Made by a program: the position numbers and the translations under genes. From Lichenostomus cassidix (lineage: Eukaryota; Chordata; Aves; Passeriformes; Meliphagidae), in NCBI GenBank assembly GCA_008360975.2, contig CM039182.1, positions 145,208,656 to 145,272,655 on the forward strand: a stretch of 64,000 nt of DNA, in the 5' to 3' direction. The notes below the pieces were generated by a model, which saw only the letters and a program-made list of their open reading frames with translations, had not been told where the DNA came from and made no database searches. Position 1 is the first letter of the stretch; each line of letters starts with the position of its first letter. This document shows, one piece after another, positions 1-11,339 of this stretch.

Positions 1-2651
1 CATGTAAACATGAGAAGGCTGCCAAATCTGTCAGCACAAATACCCTAGACTACTGTTTCCTTGTGTTGAAAGAAAGTTACTGAGAAAAGGACCTCTGAAT
101 GCTGAAAAAAAAAAAAAAAGAAGGAAGCCAAGTATCCATTTAGGATGTATTTTCTGGGAAACTATTTCTAAATACAGAGGTCTGAAATCAGAGTGAGAGT
201 ATTCTACAACTTCTCAGTGTTGCATGTATCACCCACCGAGGAGTCAGGAATGCACCATGGCCTGGGAGACTGCAGGTTTTGGGAACAACCATGGGCATGC
301 TCAGAGGCCTATCAGCCTGGTGGCTTGATGTGCAACACAGCATCAGTTCCTCAGCCACTGTAGGCTTGAAAATTTAATGTGTTAATCTTCACAGGCCCTT
401 TAGATCACAGATAAAAATTATATCCATTACCCAGGGAAGGAGCCTGCAGCAATGAGTCTGAGGGTGCTGCAGGAAAACTAGAATAAAATGGTCTAAGATA
501 ACATCAGCTTTGTGCCTCAACCTTGTTCCAAAGTTTCTACCCCTCCTAAGACAGGCAAGCTGTAACCTGGCCTATTGGTTAATGGATTTTCTTCCCTGTT
601 TGATCAATTCTTCTGAAATTCTTCCCCTTTCCTAACAGATGACCTGATCACTTCTTCCTCCACCTCCTTGGTGCCTTACACTAAATAGTGTAAACCAGCA
701 TTGGAGTCTTGTGTGAGATGTCTTCAACTTCTGTGGAATTTCTCATTCACTCTGTTGGATTGGAGCTTTTCTGGCCTAAATCTAGATGCAAAATGTCAAT
801 AATGTAAAATTTCCCAAGCAGCTGCAGAACCCCTGGAGCAGTGTCTAATTTTAAAGTAGTCAAGACAGTTTATTTGGACTCTATTTGTCATGTAAGCACA
901 ATGGGGGATGTTTCAGGGCCAGATTCCAAGAGTCTAGTAAAGGAAAAATATTCCTCAAAAGGAAGTACACTTGCCTGACACTTTCTAGGATATTTGCTCC
1001 TGAAAATTGAGGTACTTGAGAACCTAAATCGTAAAATTCTTTTCCTTGTCATTTTAGCTGCTTAGTGATACTTATTCACACACTCCCCAGGTGGACTGCA
1101 CTTAACCCAATTAAAAACAGAATGGAGGAAATTTTGACCTTTTCATCATTCCCATATTGACAGTGTAATACCTCATTACATTGAAAAGCACCAGTTTTAC
1201 ACCGTGTAAAATTAGAAATTGTGTTTATGAACACTTTGCTTCAATGTGAATATAGCCTGAGTGGTGGAGGGTGTGCTGCTTGCCTCCTGCACAGTCCCCA
1301 ACCGTCCTACAGCCTTGTGCTGAGGTGGGTGCACAGAAATTCTGAACCCCACAATCAACAAACAAACAATTACAGGAGGTACCTTGATAAACAGCCAAGG
1401 CATTTGTCAAACCTGGTGTCTGTAATTGCCTAAGACATGGAAATGTAAGTGGAAATACACCTCTCTAAGGAGAATTATCACAGTGAACATTTCCAGACGA
1501 TGAAGCAGCACTTCCAAGAAGCATTTTGTCAGTTCTGCTAGGGATGAATTGCAGGAGGAAAATGTAAGGTTGCCCTTTTGGCTAGAAGTTGCTGATAAGT
1601 TTGAAGAGCCTTGCTCTTTGGAGGGCTGTTCATAGCAGCAGGAAGGCCCAAATCAGCCGAGGGGCTGTGTTAAGCTGGTCACTTGGCAGCCTCACAGATA
1701 AGGCTGGCTGGAAAGGGAGAATGAAATTTTGTGAGAATTATCAACTTTTGACACTTCTCTTTCTTCACCTAAAGAAGGTTTCCCAGACTTTACTGATAAA
1801 AATACACACCAAGGGAATTACCATAGCTCGTGTCCAGACCTGGAGGGGAATAACAGGGTTAAATGGCCCTGACAGGTGGTTTTAAAAATACACAGCAAGA
1901 ATAATGGTTTAAATGCCCTCTCTGAATGACTTGGATTTGATCTCTCAGATGACAGCTCATCTCCAAGCTTTGGTGTCTGGAAGGCAAGCAGGCAGTGTCC
2001 TGGTTTGAGTTGTCTCACCTTATATAAATATGAAATATCAAAGCAGGACCACAAAGAGGCTAATTATATTTTCTGGAGAACATCTTCTTCCAGATAGATG
2101 GCCCTGAAACAAACTCTTGACTGCTCTAAGGGATTTTTTTACTGTCTTTCTTTGTTGTCATGAGTCACTCTCTAACTTTGATCATGAATTGCATCCTATA
2201 CCTGTTTGTGCTTCCTGATGGCTACAAGGAGTGAAGGTTCCATTTCCACAAACCGATGGTTGAATCAGATGATGACAAACACAGGGAGTATTTATTGAGT
2301 TAGACCATCTTTTATTACAGAAAACAATGTTCCAACCATTATCTATAATCTTATTATGACTTATTATAATCTTATAACAACACAAATAGTATACCACCTA
2401 ATGTGTACACCACGAGAACATGCGCAGTTCCAACACAAGCCCTGCTGGCACATTTACACACCAGCTGCCCTGTGATGACAACCACCACTGTCCCTCAACC
2501 TCTTGGTGTGGCAACACCAGGGAAGTCATATTCCCAATGACTGAGGAGGTTATCTGGGCTGATGGTGGTGGGCAAATGCCAGTGACATGGGGTATTCTGA
2601 CAAGATATGACAGTATATGTGTTCCTCTGCCTGGGCCTGCAGCAAAGACAG
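1..2651. other. Unique non-coding sequence, no gene recognised
   Basis: AT-rich sequence without a recognisable exon, RNA gene or interspersed repeat. A run of 15 A lies at 105-119. Open frames here are short (under 130 codons), overlap on both strands and match nothing I know. A short LTR-like phrase (TGTCCTGGTTTGAG) near 1998 is not followed by LTR sequence and was not called. Confidence 0.6.
105..119 (+). repeat. Poly(A) run, 15 bp
   Basis: Fifteen consecutive A. No retroposed body, polyadenylation signal or target duplication is visible around it, so it is treated as a simple mononucleotide repeat and not as the tail of a processed pseudogene. Confidence 0.9.
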
Positions 2652-2707
2652 CCTTCCCTTCCCTTCCCTTCCCTTCCCTTCCCTTCCCTTCCCTTCCCTT
2701 CCCTTCC
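2652..2707 (-). repeat. (CCCTT)n / (AAGGG)n pentanucleotide microsatellite
   Basis: About 11 perfect CCCTT units in 56 bp with no interruption, all pyrimidine on the plus strand and all purine on the minus strand. The minus strand has GGG runs every 5 bases, which fits a G-quadruplex motif, and the tract could also form triplex DNA. The lack of interruptions suggests it is length-polymorphic. Frames crossing it encode repetitive PFPSL-type or GREGK-type peptides, which are artefacts of the repeat. Confidence 0.97.
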
Positions 2708-2825
2708 GACTGGCAGTCAAGTGTCTTGATAGGTCTCCTTGGACTTTTGTTCTGTATTTTTTTTTGTCCAGAAAAACCAATCTACCATCATTCGTGTTTC
2801 TATCAGTGATTTCCTGCGTAGGTGT

Positions 2826-3088
2826 TGTCGCTGTTGAGCCGCTAGCAGAGAAAGAGACCCGGGTTCTCAGTGTGGCAAGAAAAGAGAGCTTTATTATTTT
2901 GATTCCAACTTATATAGACTTTTCAGAAGTCACCCAGATTGGTCAGTCAGAAACCTCCCCCTAGGCCTGATTGGCCAGGCCTGAACTGTCCAAATCTTGA
3001 GACACTGTTCCAATAACATCCAAACTTTATTTTTGTTTATAAAACACAGGAGAATGTTCTTATGGGAAAGACCTGTGCTAGCCACAGC
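2826..3088 (-). mobile_element. Solo LTR, compact 263-bp family (copy 1)
   Basis: This block is repeated at 52962-53224 with the same length and strand. I count about 29 differences in 263 bp (about 89% identity), mostly transitions. Read on the minus strand it has LTR architecture in the right order: two CCAAT boxes (CCAATCAGG at about 2965-2973, CCAATCTGG at about 2934-2942), a TATATAA box (2910-2916), an AATAAA polyadenylation signal (2890-2895), then a U5-like stretch ending in GCGACA. It is flanked by GTGT at 2822-2825 and 3089-3092, a perfect 4-bp target duplication if the constant GC at the right edge belongs to the element. If the edge is instead the canonical TGTGGC, the duplication would be 6 bp and imperfect. 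No primer-binding site or retroviral coding sequence adjoins it, so it is a solo LTR. The retroviral class is unassigned. Confidence 0.85.
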
Positions 3089-3092
3089 GTGT

Positions 3093-5978
3093 CATATAGA
3101 TCACCAGGCAGGTATTTGCATGTTCATCTTGCCACAATGTTATCTATGTTTTCATCAGTCTCAAGCAAGCTATTTAATTTTTTCTGTTAGTTTCAGCCAA
3201 GCACTATAAAGCTTCAGGTAATATTTCTATTTCATATACCAGCCGAGCAGCCACAGTTTATATTTTACTCCATATTTGGCAGATTTCAAGCAACAAGGGA
3301 AGGTCTTACATGCTCCTTCAAGCTGATGTACTAAGATATTTCTGACTAAAACTAAAAAGAAGAAATCTCTAAGAAAAAAAATGTTGAAAAATTCCCAGTA
3401 AACATTTTTGTGGCATTTCTATCATAACCAAATTATGAGGCTCCTCATAATTTCTTGCATAAGTATAGTCAGAACCAAATCAGTCCCAGCTGGTTTCAGA
3501 AGCAAGACAGATATTACACTACTTAGTCTTCATGTAAAGTTTTCCACATTAGTACACCATGGTCAGTGTCATTAGACACACTATGGACAAAGCCAACTAA
3601 GACTTGGCAACGTAAGCTTCCCAGCTCTACCACCAGCCAGCAGAGCTTGAAGGCTCAGTGTTTGACTACCATTAGTCCAGATACCCTCCAGCTTCCACCT
3701 GAGGACAGTCTGAATGAACCAAAGGACTAAAGTAAAAGCCAGAGTAGCAATGAACTAAAATCAGTGCAACCAGGGCCAGGAATCTCAGGGGGTTGCAGTC
3801 AGCTGGGCTTCCCTGACAAAAGCTTTGTGAGGGTACAGTTAACATCCTACTTAAATCTCTCAGTGGGGAAAGGGACAGAATTGATGATCAACCTAGTTGC
3901 CTTAGAGTGAGTAATGACTCTACCATTTGTCTTGCTTGTTGTATTTCTCCTCCACTGTGCTCTTTTCATCCACATTTCTTAATCCTATTAAGTTTCTCAC
4001 ATACCTGCTGTTACATAATTTGAGCCAAACATTCCTGATCATTACCCCTCCTGTCTTGCCTGACCAATCCTTGGATATGAAACTTTCCTAGACTTATGAA
4101 ACCGGGCATGGATTCATTGTGGAGGTATTTTTCCTTCTACAGAAAAAGTGGACTATCTGGGGATGTCACAGATGTGTTTTAAATGTTTGTGGTACTTTTA
4201 AATGCAGCTGGTTTCCAGGAAAGACTAATCACATGTCTCCTTAAAAAATGCCATGGTACGTCTTAGGTACTTCCTAGAAAGCTTTTGATAATTTAATGGG
4301 AATTTTTTATCACATCCAGCTATTCATCAAATAAAAGAGAGACATGTTCATTTGATTTAGTACATTTGTAACCAGTATGATCAATTTCTTACTAGCATGC
4401 ATACCTACTTTATATGTAGATACTTCAAAAGGTGAAGAGCCAGCTCCAATGATCAAACCTGAGGATGAACCTCAGACTTTTTGATTATCTAGTGTTGTTG
4501 CTTCAGTCATGCACAGCATAAGAACTTCTGATCATTGCCCTGCTCTCATCTTCCAGTTCAGGATGCTGATGTGACAGACAGGTGTTTAGACTGTTCAGTT
4601 TGGATGAAAAAGTTGAAAGCAAAATTCAGCCAGGAGCTGTTACTCAATGGATTTACTTCTAACTGAGATGTGAAGAACCATCTGCTTCTGGAGCAGAGAT
4701 TTAAGTGCTATCTATCTCCAGCTGTTCCCCAACATCTGAGCTCTTCCCTGGCACTCCATGGTGCTGCTCTTGCCTTTGTAAGCAGGTCAGTTCTGAGAAT
4801 CCATTTACACTTGCATGAAGTTTCAGCTGGCCAAACCATCCAGGATAATGGCAACTTTGAAAAGTAAGGCAGCTTTATATAAGGCATGAAGAAAGAATTA
4901 TATATGTATGAGATGTAAAGAAAGAATTACAAGAAATTGCATTAGAAACAATTAAAAAAAAATCAGGCAAATGCTCAAACACAGGAACTGTATCCACAAC
5001 ATTTTCTCTGACTTCTTCACAGGAGCTAGACTATGTACTTCCTCTCTAAAAGCCTTTGGAAACTTCCTGGTTTTAGATCTACTTTTCCACAATGAAATCA
5101 CCTTACGAAAAATACAGACTGGTTAATTCCTGAGAAGGTTGTAAAATGCCAAAAGGTTTTGTGCAATAAGTAGCACGGAATTTCATGTTCTTTCTCTAAT
5201 TTCCTAGGTGAATTTCATTTTCCTTTTTCCTGTAGAGATGGACTGTGATGTCTTTTAGGTCTAATAGGAGGTTTTTTGATAGAAGTATCTTTGTCGGCTT
5301 CCTTTGTCCAGACCATTTGCTTTGTTAGTCAGCTGCGTTTTCTTTTTTTCCCTCCCCTTTTTTTAATTAATACGAAACTGACTGCAACAAGAAAAGAAAA
5401 CTGATCTATTTTGCCTTTCCAACTGACACAGATCTAACAGAATTACTCCCTTGCAAATCCTGCTTCCATACTATGTTTTATTCACAATTTTACCAGTTCT
5501 TATTCCTTAATAGGCTGAGCTGTGTGTGTTTCTATTTGATCATAATGTGATGAAACCCAAAAAATCCAGCATCTGTTTCCTCTTTCTTCAAGACCATCAT
5601 CCTTCTTCAGCTACTACATTCCCTTCCACAGTTCTCCTATCACCATTTTTTCTATTCTTTCAGTTCCTTCTTCGTCTCACTCAATGTGTTGATTTGGACC
5701 TGCTGAGGGGCAATGACGAGGCTGCTATGCCCTGAGTGTCTTGTAACTATGGCTGATTAACTGAACATTTCCCAGCTTGCTCCTGCGTGGCCTTTCTGTA
5801 AATGGAAATTAAATTATTATTTAATTATGACCAGTGTTTCATGCTACAAAGCACCAGACACCCTTTCTCTCTCTTTGCAATAATCCAAATTATACACCAC
5901 AATTGAGGTACCAGGGTCATGAGCTTACTGTGACAAGCTTAGACTGTTCATTTAGGTATTTCCTGTTTGGAGTGAGGA
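3093..5978. other. Unique non-coding sequence, no gene recognised
   Basis: AT-rich sequence without recognisable coding or repeat content. Open frames are all below 75 codons. A pyrimidine-rich patch lies around 5575-5660. Confidence 0.6.
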
Positions 5979-6069
5979 GTTGATAATGTTAATGCTTGAT
6001 AATTATTGATAATGTTGATAATTATTGATAATGTTAATGCTTGATAATTAGTTGATAATGCTAATGTTG
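5979..6069 (+). repeat. AT-rich tandem repeat built on TTGATAAT
   Basis: TTGATAATGTTAATGCTTGA occurs from about 5980 and again from about 6024 (period near 44 bp), with shorter TTGATAATTA and TTGATAATG variants between and after. At least five TGATAAT cores lie within 90 bp. It is probably a decaying minisatellite formed by slippage; no coding role is suggested. Confidence 0.85.
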
Positions 6070-7039
6070 AATACATGCCATGAACAGTATATGAAATGCA
6101 ACACAAACATGAGCAGGTGAGAAAATAATGCTTTAATCTGACTGACCATTGAGTATAAAAAATACAAAAAAACCCACTGAATATGGCTCACTGTACAGGA
6201 CACAAAATGAAAACCTACAGCACTAAAGCTTCTCAGAACTTTGCTCACTCCTCCACTCCTCCATTTTTCCATTGAAATGCTGCCATTTATGATGTTTCCA
6301 CACAGGCAATTTCTCTTGGGTCTAAGGGTTATACTTCATGGTGTGAACAGTGGTCAGAGAACTGGACCCAGAGTGGTTGTCATGGTGTGGCCACTCCTTC
6401 ACTAGAAGCTGTGAAGCACAATTAGATCAGCAGGGTGGACCACAAGTGATGAAGAGAGTGTGCAGGGAGATTTGGAAATCTGGTCTGTGATCCAAAGATG
6501 TTGAAAGGGAGGTCTGTGGAACACCATGGCTCCCAGCTCCAGTCTCCCAGCTTTTGAGGCTCTACCTGAGGCTTTTGCCTGCCTCACATTAAGGCCAGAC
6601 ACAGGTGATAAAAATACTGTCTGTATCTCATCTCTTTGATACAGTACCTCTCAGCTTCTGCTGAGTCTCAATGAGCATGTGTGTCCTCTTGTCTGGAGAC
6701 GTAAAAACAGCATTTGGCACACTGTCTTTTACAGGTGGATGGGCCATCCAAGCACCTACAAGAAAGGAATACTCTAGATCTATACTAGCTAGGAGAGCCA
6801 ACACCCACTTGGAGCTGAATATTGATGAGGAGCATGCATGGCAGCAAGAAAGGCTTCTGCAGGTGCATCAGCAGCAGTGATATGGAAATATGGAACTGCT
6901 GCTGAATGGGAGAGAGATCCAGTGAAACAGAACACAGAAAGTATTCATTACCTTCTTCATCCAGGTTTCTACTGGTGAGACAGCCCTTCAAGAACTCAGA
7001 GGGAATGTCTGGAAAAAGGAGGACCTACCCTCATTACAG
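6070..7039. other. Unique non-coding sequence, no gene recognised
   Basis: No recognisable exon. The last 100 bp or so before 7040 may be a badly decayed upstream part of the CR1 fragment that starts there, but I could not align it convincingly. Confidence 0.5.
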
Positions 7040-8140
7040 GAGGTCTGGTTTTGGGTGTTTAGACATACATGAGTACCTGGAACCTTAAAGGATGCACCTG
7101 TGAGAGCTGAGGGAGCAGGAGTGAGTCCACCTGCAATCATCTTTGAAAGGTAATGGTGATCAGGGAATGTGTCTGAGGACTGGAAGAAGGCAACTATCAC
7201 TCCTATCTTCAAGGATGACCCAGGGAAATAAAGGCTGGGAAACCTCATCTCAGTCATAGAATCATAGAATGATTTGGGTTGAAAGAGATTTTCAGTTCAT
7301 CTAGTCCAACACCCCTGCAACAAACAGGGACATCTTCAAAACCATCAGTTTTCTCAGAGCCCTGTCCAACCTGACCTTGAATTTTTCCAGGGATGGGGCA
7401 TCTACCACCTCTGTGGGAAACCTGTCCCAGGGTTTCACCACCCTCATCATAAAAAAAAATACTTCCTTTATATTTAGTTTGAATCTACCCTCATTTAGTT
7501 TAAAACCATTATTCCCTGCCCTGCTGTTACAAGTCCCACTAAAGCAATCCTTGGGAAGGTGATGGAGAAAATCCTCCTGGTAATTATATCCAAACATACA
7601 AAGCACATTGTGGTTGTGAGTAGTCAGCATGGATTTTTGAAGGGGAAGTCATGTATAATCAATCTAATAGCTTTCTATAATGAGATGGCTGGTTCAGTGC
7701 ATGAGGGGAGAGCAGTGGATGTTGTTTACCTTGACTTTAGCAAAGCCTTCAGTGCTTTCTTTTGTAATGTCCTCAGAGACAAACTGCTCAAGTGAGGAGT
7801 AGATAAACAGACAGGGAGGTGGACTGGAAACTGGCTGGACTGCTGTGTGCAAAGTGCTGTGGCCAGTGGCACCAAGGCAAGTTGGAGGCCAGTTGCCACT
7901 GAAGTAGCCCGAGGGATTAATACAGAGGCCAGTGGAGTTCAACATCTTTATAAATTACCTGGGTGATGGGACAGAATGTACTTTTAGCAAGTTAAGAGAT
8001 GACAAAAATCTGGGAAGAGTGACTGATAGTCCACAGGGTTGTATTGCCTTCAGATGGATCCAGTGAGGCTGAAGATACAGCCAGGAACCTCACCAAGTAC
8101 AACAAGGGAAATACAAAGTGCTGCAAGTCCAAGCAAGGCA
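7040..8140 (+). mobile_element. CR1 LINE fragment, ORF2 reverse-transcriptase region, interrupted
   Basis: Decayed plus-strand CR1 ORF2 in two parts, 7040-7255 and 7549-8140, split by an inserted minus-strand CR1. Before the insertion, LDIHEYLEP and DWKKATITPIFKDD correspond to the CR1 fingers region. After it, GKVMEKILL, QHGFLKGKSC (from 7625) and VYLDFSKAF follow in the family order. The motif A aspartate lies at 7733-7735. Motif C, usually FADD in CR1, reads LRDD near 7992-8003 and is in a different frame. Stops occur at 7793-7795 and in the first part, so the element is dead. Downstream CR1 similarity continues through the sequence for an N-K-G-N-T-K-like peptide and fades near 8140. The copy is truncated at both ends. 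Known of the family: CR1 is the dominant avian LINE and usually lacks target duplications. Subfamily not assigned. Confidence 0.9.
7256..7548 (-). mobile_element. CR1 LINE 3' end, inserted inside another CR1
   Basis: The left edge carries the CR1 terminal repeat read on the minus strand (two ATTCTATG-type units at 7256-7273). Reading leftward on the minus strand, the conserved C-terminus of CR1 ORF2 is visible (FKLNEGRFKLN, then RVVKPWDRFPTEVVDAPSLE), followed by the CR1 3' UTR. It is 5'-truncated at about 293 bp, which is typical. On both sides the plus-strand CR1 reverse-transcriptase reading resumes: LISV on the left, LGKVMEKI on the right. This one therefore landed in the older copy. I see no clear target duplication. 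Confidence 0.92.
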
Positions 8141-9082
8141 AGTATATGTAGGCAAGGAAGGGACTGCAATTAGCTGGAGGGGAAAACCGTAATTAAAAAA
8201 AAAAAAGCAGGCAAACTCACCTTTTTTAATGCTTTCAGATGATTATTATAACAATCTGGAAATGATCAGCATGATGTTTGCACCATTAACAAAATGCATC
8301 ATTCCTGTTCTGTAATTTTAAACATAGTGCCAAGGAAGTCAAATTTGTGCCAAACTTTCTATAACACCTGGTGTTAGGAAAATATGCTTTCTATTTCTCT
8401 GCTCTTTTATTAAAAGAAGACATTTGAAGTCTCATTCTCCTGAAAGTATGCCATCCTTTCAGTTCTGCATGAGTATTCCATCCCTTTAGGAAGAAATACC
8501 CAGCACATGTAGCCAAACACCATCACTAATCATGCACTGCCTCTAAACCAGCAAGATGACCTCAAGGTGACTCCCATTTCAGTGGCTATGAAAACCACCT
8601 CACTCGTGTCAGGATGTGTGACCTTGAGTCCTACTGAGGTGTAATTACTCATGCACAATTAGGTTTGTTTGGCTTAACTCATTTCACTGGACAAGGGCAC
8701 GTGACACTCATAATAAAACAGGTCCTGATCTAAATTCTGGCCTGAATTCAGCCCTCAGACACATGAAAGTTCAGAACACCACCACTTCATGTGTCTTTAT
8801 TCATGTGTCTTCTTCATTCTGCTCTTAACTAGAACCAAAATCAGTGCTGTTAAGAAACTAATATCTTTAGTATCCTATTTTTAAATAACCACTTTCAACA
8901 GCATATTTTCAAACATTTCTTAAAGTAGTTCAGGTCTACCAGGACCTCTTCTAGATGCAGAAATATGTATCTGTGGGCAGGAAATTATGTGCCTAAGATC
9001 ACAGTTACAGAATCCTGTGCAAGCCACTACTGCCTTGAGATCTCTGTAATACTATACTATACCACAATTGTTGTAGGCTGAC
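8141..9082. other. Unique non-coding sequence, no gene recognised
   Basis: No recognisable gene. A run of 12 A lies near 8189-8200. A short AT-rich stretch follows to about 8290. Confidence 0.6.
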
Positions 9083-9375
9083 TGTGGCCATCTGCCAGCT
9101 GCCAACCCAGACACTCTCTCACCCCACCTCCTCAACAGGTCAGATGAAGAAAATAGGATGGAAAAGGTCTTGGGCAGAGATAAAGACAGGGATATGCCTC
9201 AGCAGTTACCATCATGGGCAGAACAGACTTGGCTTGGGGAAAATAAATTCATTCTATCGCAAATTAAAATAATTTTCGATGGTGAGAAACCACAAGCCCC
9301 TGCCCATTTTTCCAGTGTTCAGTTTTGATTCTCCACTCCTGACTCCTCTCCCTGCAAGGGGAGACAGACCTGTTC
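9083..9375 (-). mobile_element. Avian ERV LTR fragment
   Basis: The plus strand matches, from memory, a common avian LTR family usually met in this orientation: ACACTCTCTCACCCCACCTC, then a purine-rich GATGAAGAAAATAGGATGG, AGATAAAGACAGGGA, GGGCAGAACAGACTTGGCTT, GGGGAAAATAAATTCATT and a CAAATTAAAATAA stretch, then a pyrimidine-rich segment. The left edge starts TGTGGCC at 9083, which would be the LTR 3' end on the minus strand. The right edge is lost in unique sequence near 9375, so the copy is partial. No internal retroviral sequence adjoins it. Confidence 0.65.
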
Positions 9376-10732
9376 TTTATGTCTCTGTAGTCAGACAGTC
9401 ACTGTGTTTTGGCTGAGGAAGCCTTGAGGGACAACCCTGTCTGCTTCAGGTCCAAATCCAGATTTATAGACACAGGTTCTTCCCTCCTGAAAACTACATT
9501 TGAAATACAAGGCTGATGGTATAACTTCTTGTTAGGGTAACAGCATCTCTGGATTTCTCTTGTGATGGGAATGCCACAGCCATTGAAGAGAGGGATCCAG
9601 GGATTTCTGACTTGGTCTCCATAGGTAAGGCTGCTGCCTTGCAGTCTGTAGGTCCAGGAAGGATGAGCAGGTATCAAGGATGCCAAACTAGACAGAGTGG
9701 ACAAGAGGTCAGGCATGGTAACCAGCACAGAGAGCAGAACTTTTACCAGCAGCCACACAAAAACCAAGAGAACTCATGTAGGCATGAGAAACACAGAGGT
9801 CTTAATCCTTTTCAGATTACCAAGTCTGAAGTTCACTAATAAACACATACACTTTTAAATCTCTAGTACCTAAGTGCAAACCCCAGGCTCCTCATGCAGC
9901 CACTATTCTATGTAGTATGAAAATGGAAAAAGAATTAATGAGAAAGTACAGACTGTAGTTCTCCAATTTCCCATGCTTGTTTCATCCCAATCCACCTTGG
10001 TCCCTGCCTTTTTCACATTTAGCCCTTCCTCTAAATGTCCCAGAATAATTTTCATGTGTCCTCAAGATTCCCTCAAAGCATTCTACAGGCAGCTTTACAC
10101 AGCCCTACAAGTCTCCTTAAATATCTCATAATCAGTTTACTTTTTCCTGTGGTGCATGTAGGAAATTTATTTCCTCCCTTCTTTATCAGCTGTGAAATTC
10201 TGGTTGAGCCCTCTAAAGGCTTTAGCCATTTGCTCAATGGCCCCTCAGCTAATGACCTAATGGCTCAGGCTTTTGTTGGTGTCTATTATCTTGTTTTCCT
10301 TAGAGCTTGTGTATCTAGGTGTTTAATTTATTATTTTTCCTGCCTCTTATCTTTCTCTGTTATCTCTGTCTCTTAGGCTGATAGCTGTTAACCAGATGTC
10401 CTCAGATTCTACATATCTTTGCATCCGTCAGTGCTTGGATTAAAGAGTTTGAATTAAAGAGACAAAAAGTGCAGAGCAGACCTGAAAGCATGCTAAAGGC
10501 TTCGGCTCCAAGGGTTCAGCTCAACGCCTGAATCATGAATTTCAGTTTACAAGAGGTGTAAAACCTCCTTCCTCTCTGTGTTTACCAGTTATTTGTAAAC
10601 ATCATGGAAAAGACCAACGCTATGTGGAAATGAATGTCCTGTGTATTTGGTCTGCTATGAGCTGTAGAAACTTCAGTAAGAGCTAGTCCTGATCTTGTGA
10701 CATTGACCACAAAATTACACAACAACAGAATA
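9376..10732. other. Unique non-coding sequence, no gene recognised
   Basis: No recognisable exon or repeat. The longest open frame is about 120 codons, on the minus strand, with no family resemblance. Confidence 0.55.
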
Positions 10733-10830
10733 GTACTATTTCTGTTTTATGGCTAAGGGTCTGGGACACACAGACTGAATGGCTAATCCTAAATCACACA
10801 AGAATTCTATGACAGACTGAGAACTGTACC
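10733..10830 (-). mobile_element. MIR-like ancient SINE remnant
   Basis: The plus strand follows the reverse complement of the MIR core in order: TCTGTTTTATGGCTAAGG (for the usual cattttacagatgagg), CTGGGACACACAGA, then AATCACACAAG and GACAGACTGAGAACTGTACC. It is heavily decayed, as expected for a repeat older than the bird-mammal split. The assignment rests on pattern memory. Confidence 0.45.
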
Positions 10831-11339
10831 TTCCTTCCTTGAGTCTTAGCATAGTCAAAAAATCCCAAAATTCACCTTTGGAACTTTTCCCAAATACATA
10901 GGGACCAAGCTAAAAGATGAAATCAATGCCCTTTCCAAGATGCTCATCAGCTTCCCTTAAGGCTTACCAAGATTTTATTATTCTTTCAGAGTCCAAAAGG
11001 GTCTTCAAAGCTTCCACTCACAAACAAATCCTTCTCCTTTTTCCCAGAACAGACTCTGGGGTACTTTTGTACCACTTTAAGCTCTAGTGAGGAGGCCTCA
11101 CCCAGCTCAAGTTCAGTAAGAGAGACAGAAAACAACATAGAAAAAAATAAAGAGCACAACTGGAAAATTTTCATGTAGATTACTCAGCACAGTGATCTGG
11201 TCCTTTGTCCCTCCATCCAGCTCACAGCAATATAAAAACTGTGTATAAGAAACCAAACCTCTAGTGGAAAAAAAAACTGCCTGGGAGGTCATTGTCAATA
11301 ACTGTGATGTAATCCAAAGTCTACCAGGTAATTTTTTCA
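10831..11339. other. Unique non-coding sequence, no gene recognised
   Basis: No repeat or coding sequence recognised; short shadow frames only. Confidence 0.55.

Noticed and set aside
1996..2050. TGTCCTGGTTTGAG, like the start of an avian LTR
   Set aside because: Similarity stops after about 15 bases; no LTR body or second edge follows.
2550..2964. Open frames crossing the (CCCTT)n tract, with PFPSL or GREGK repeats
   Set aside because: The pentamer repeat itself keeps frames open; the peptides have no family resemblance and frames overlap on both strands.
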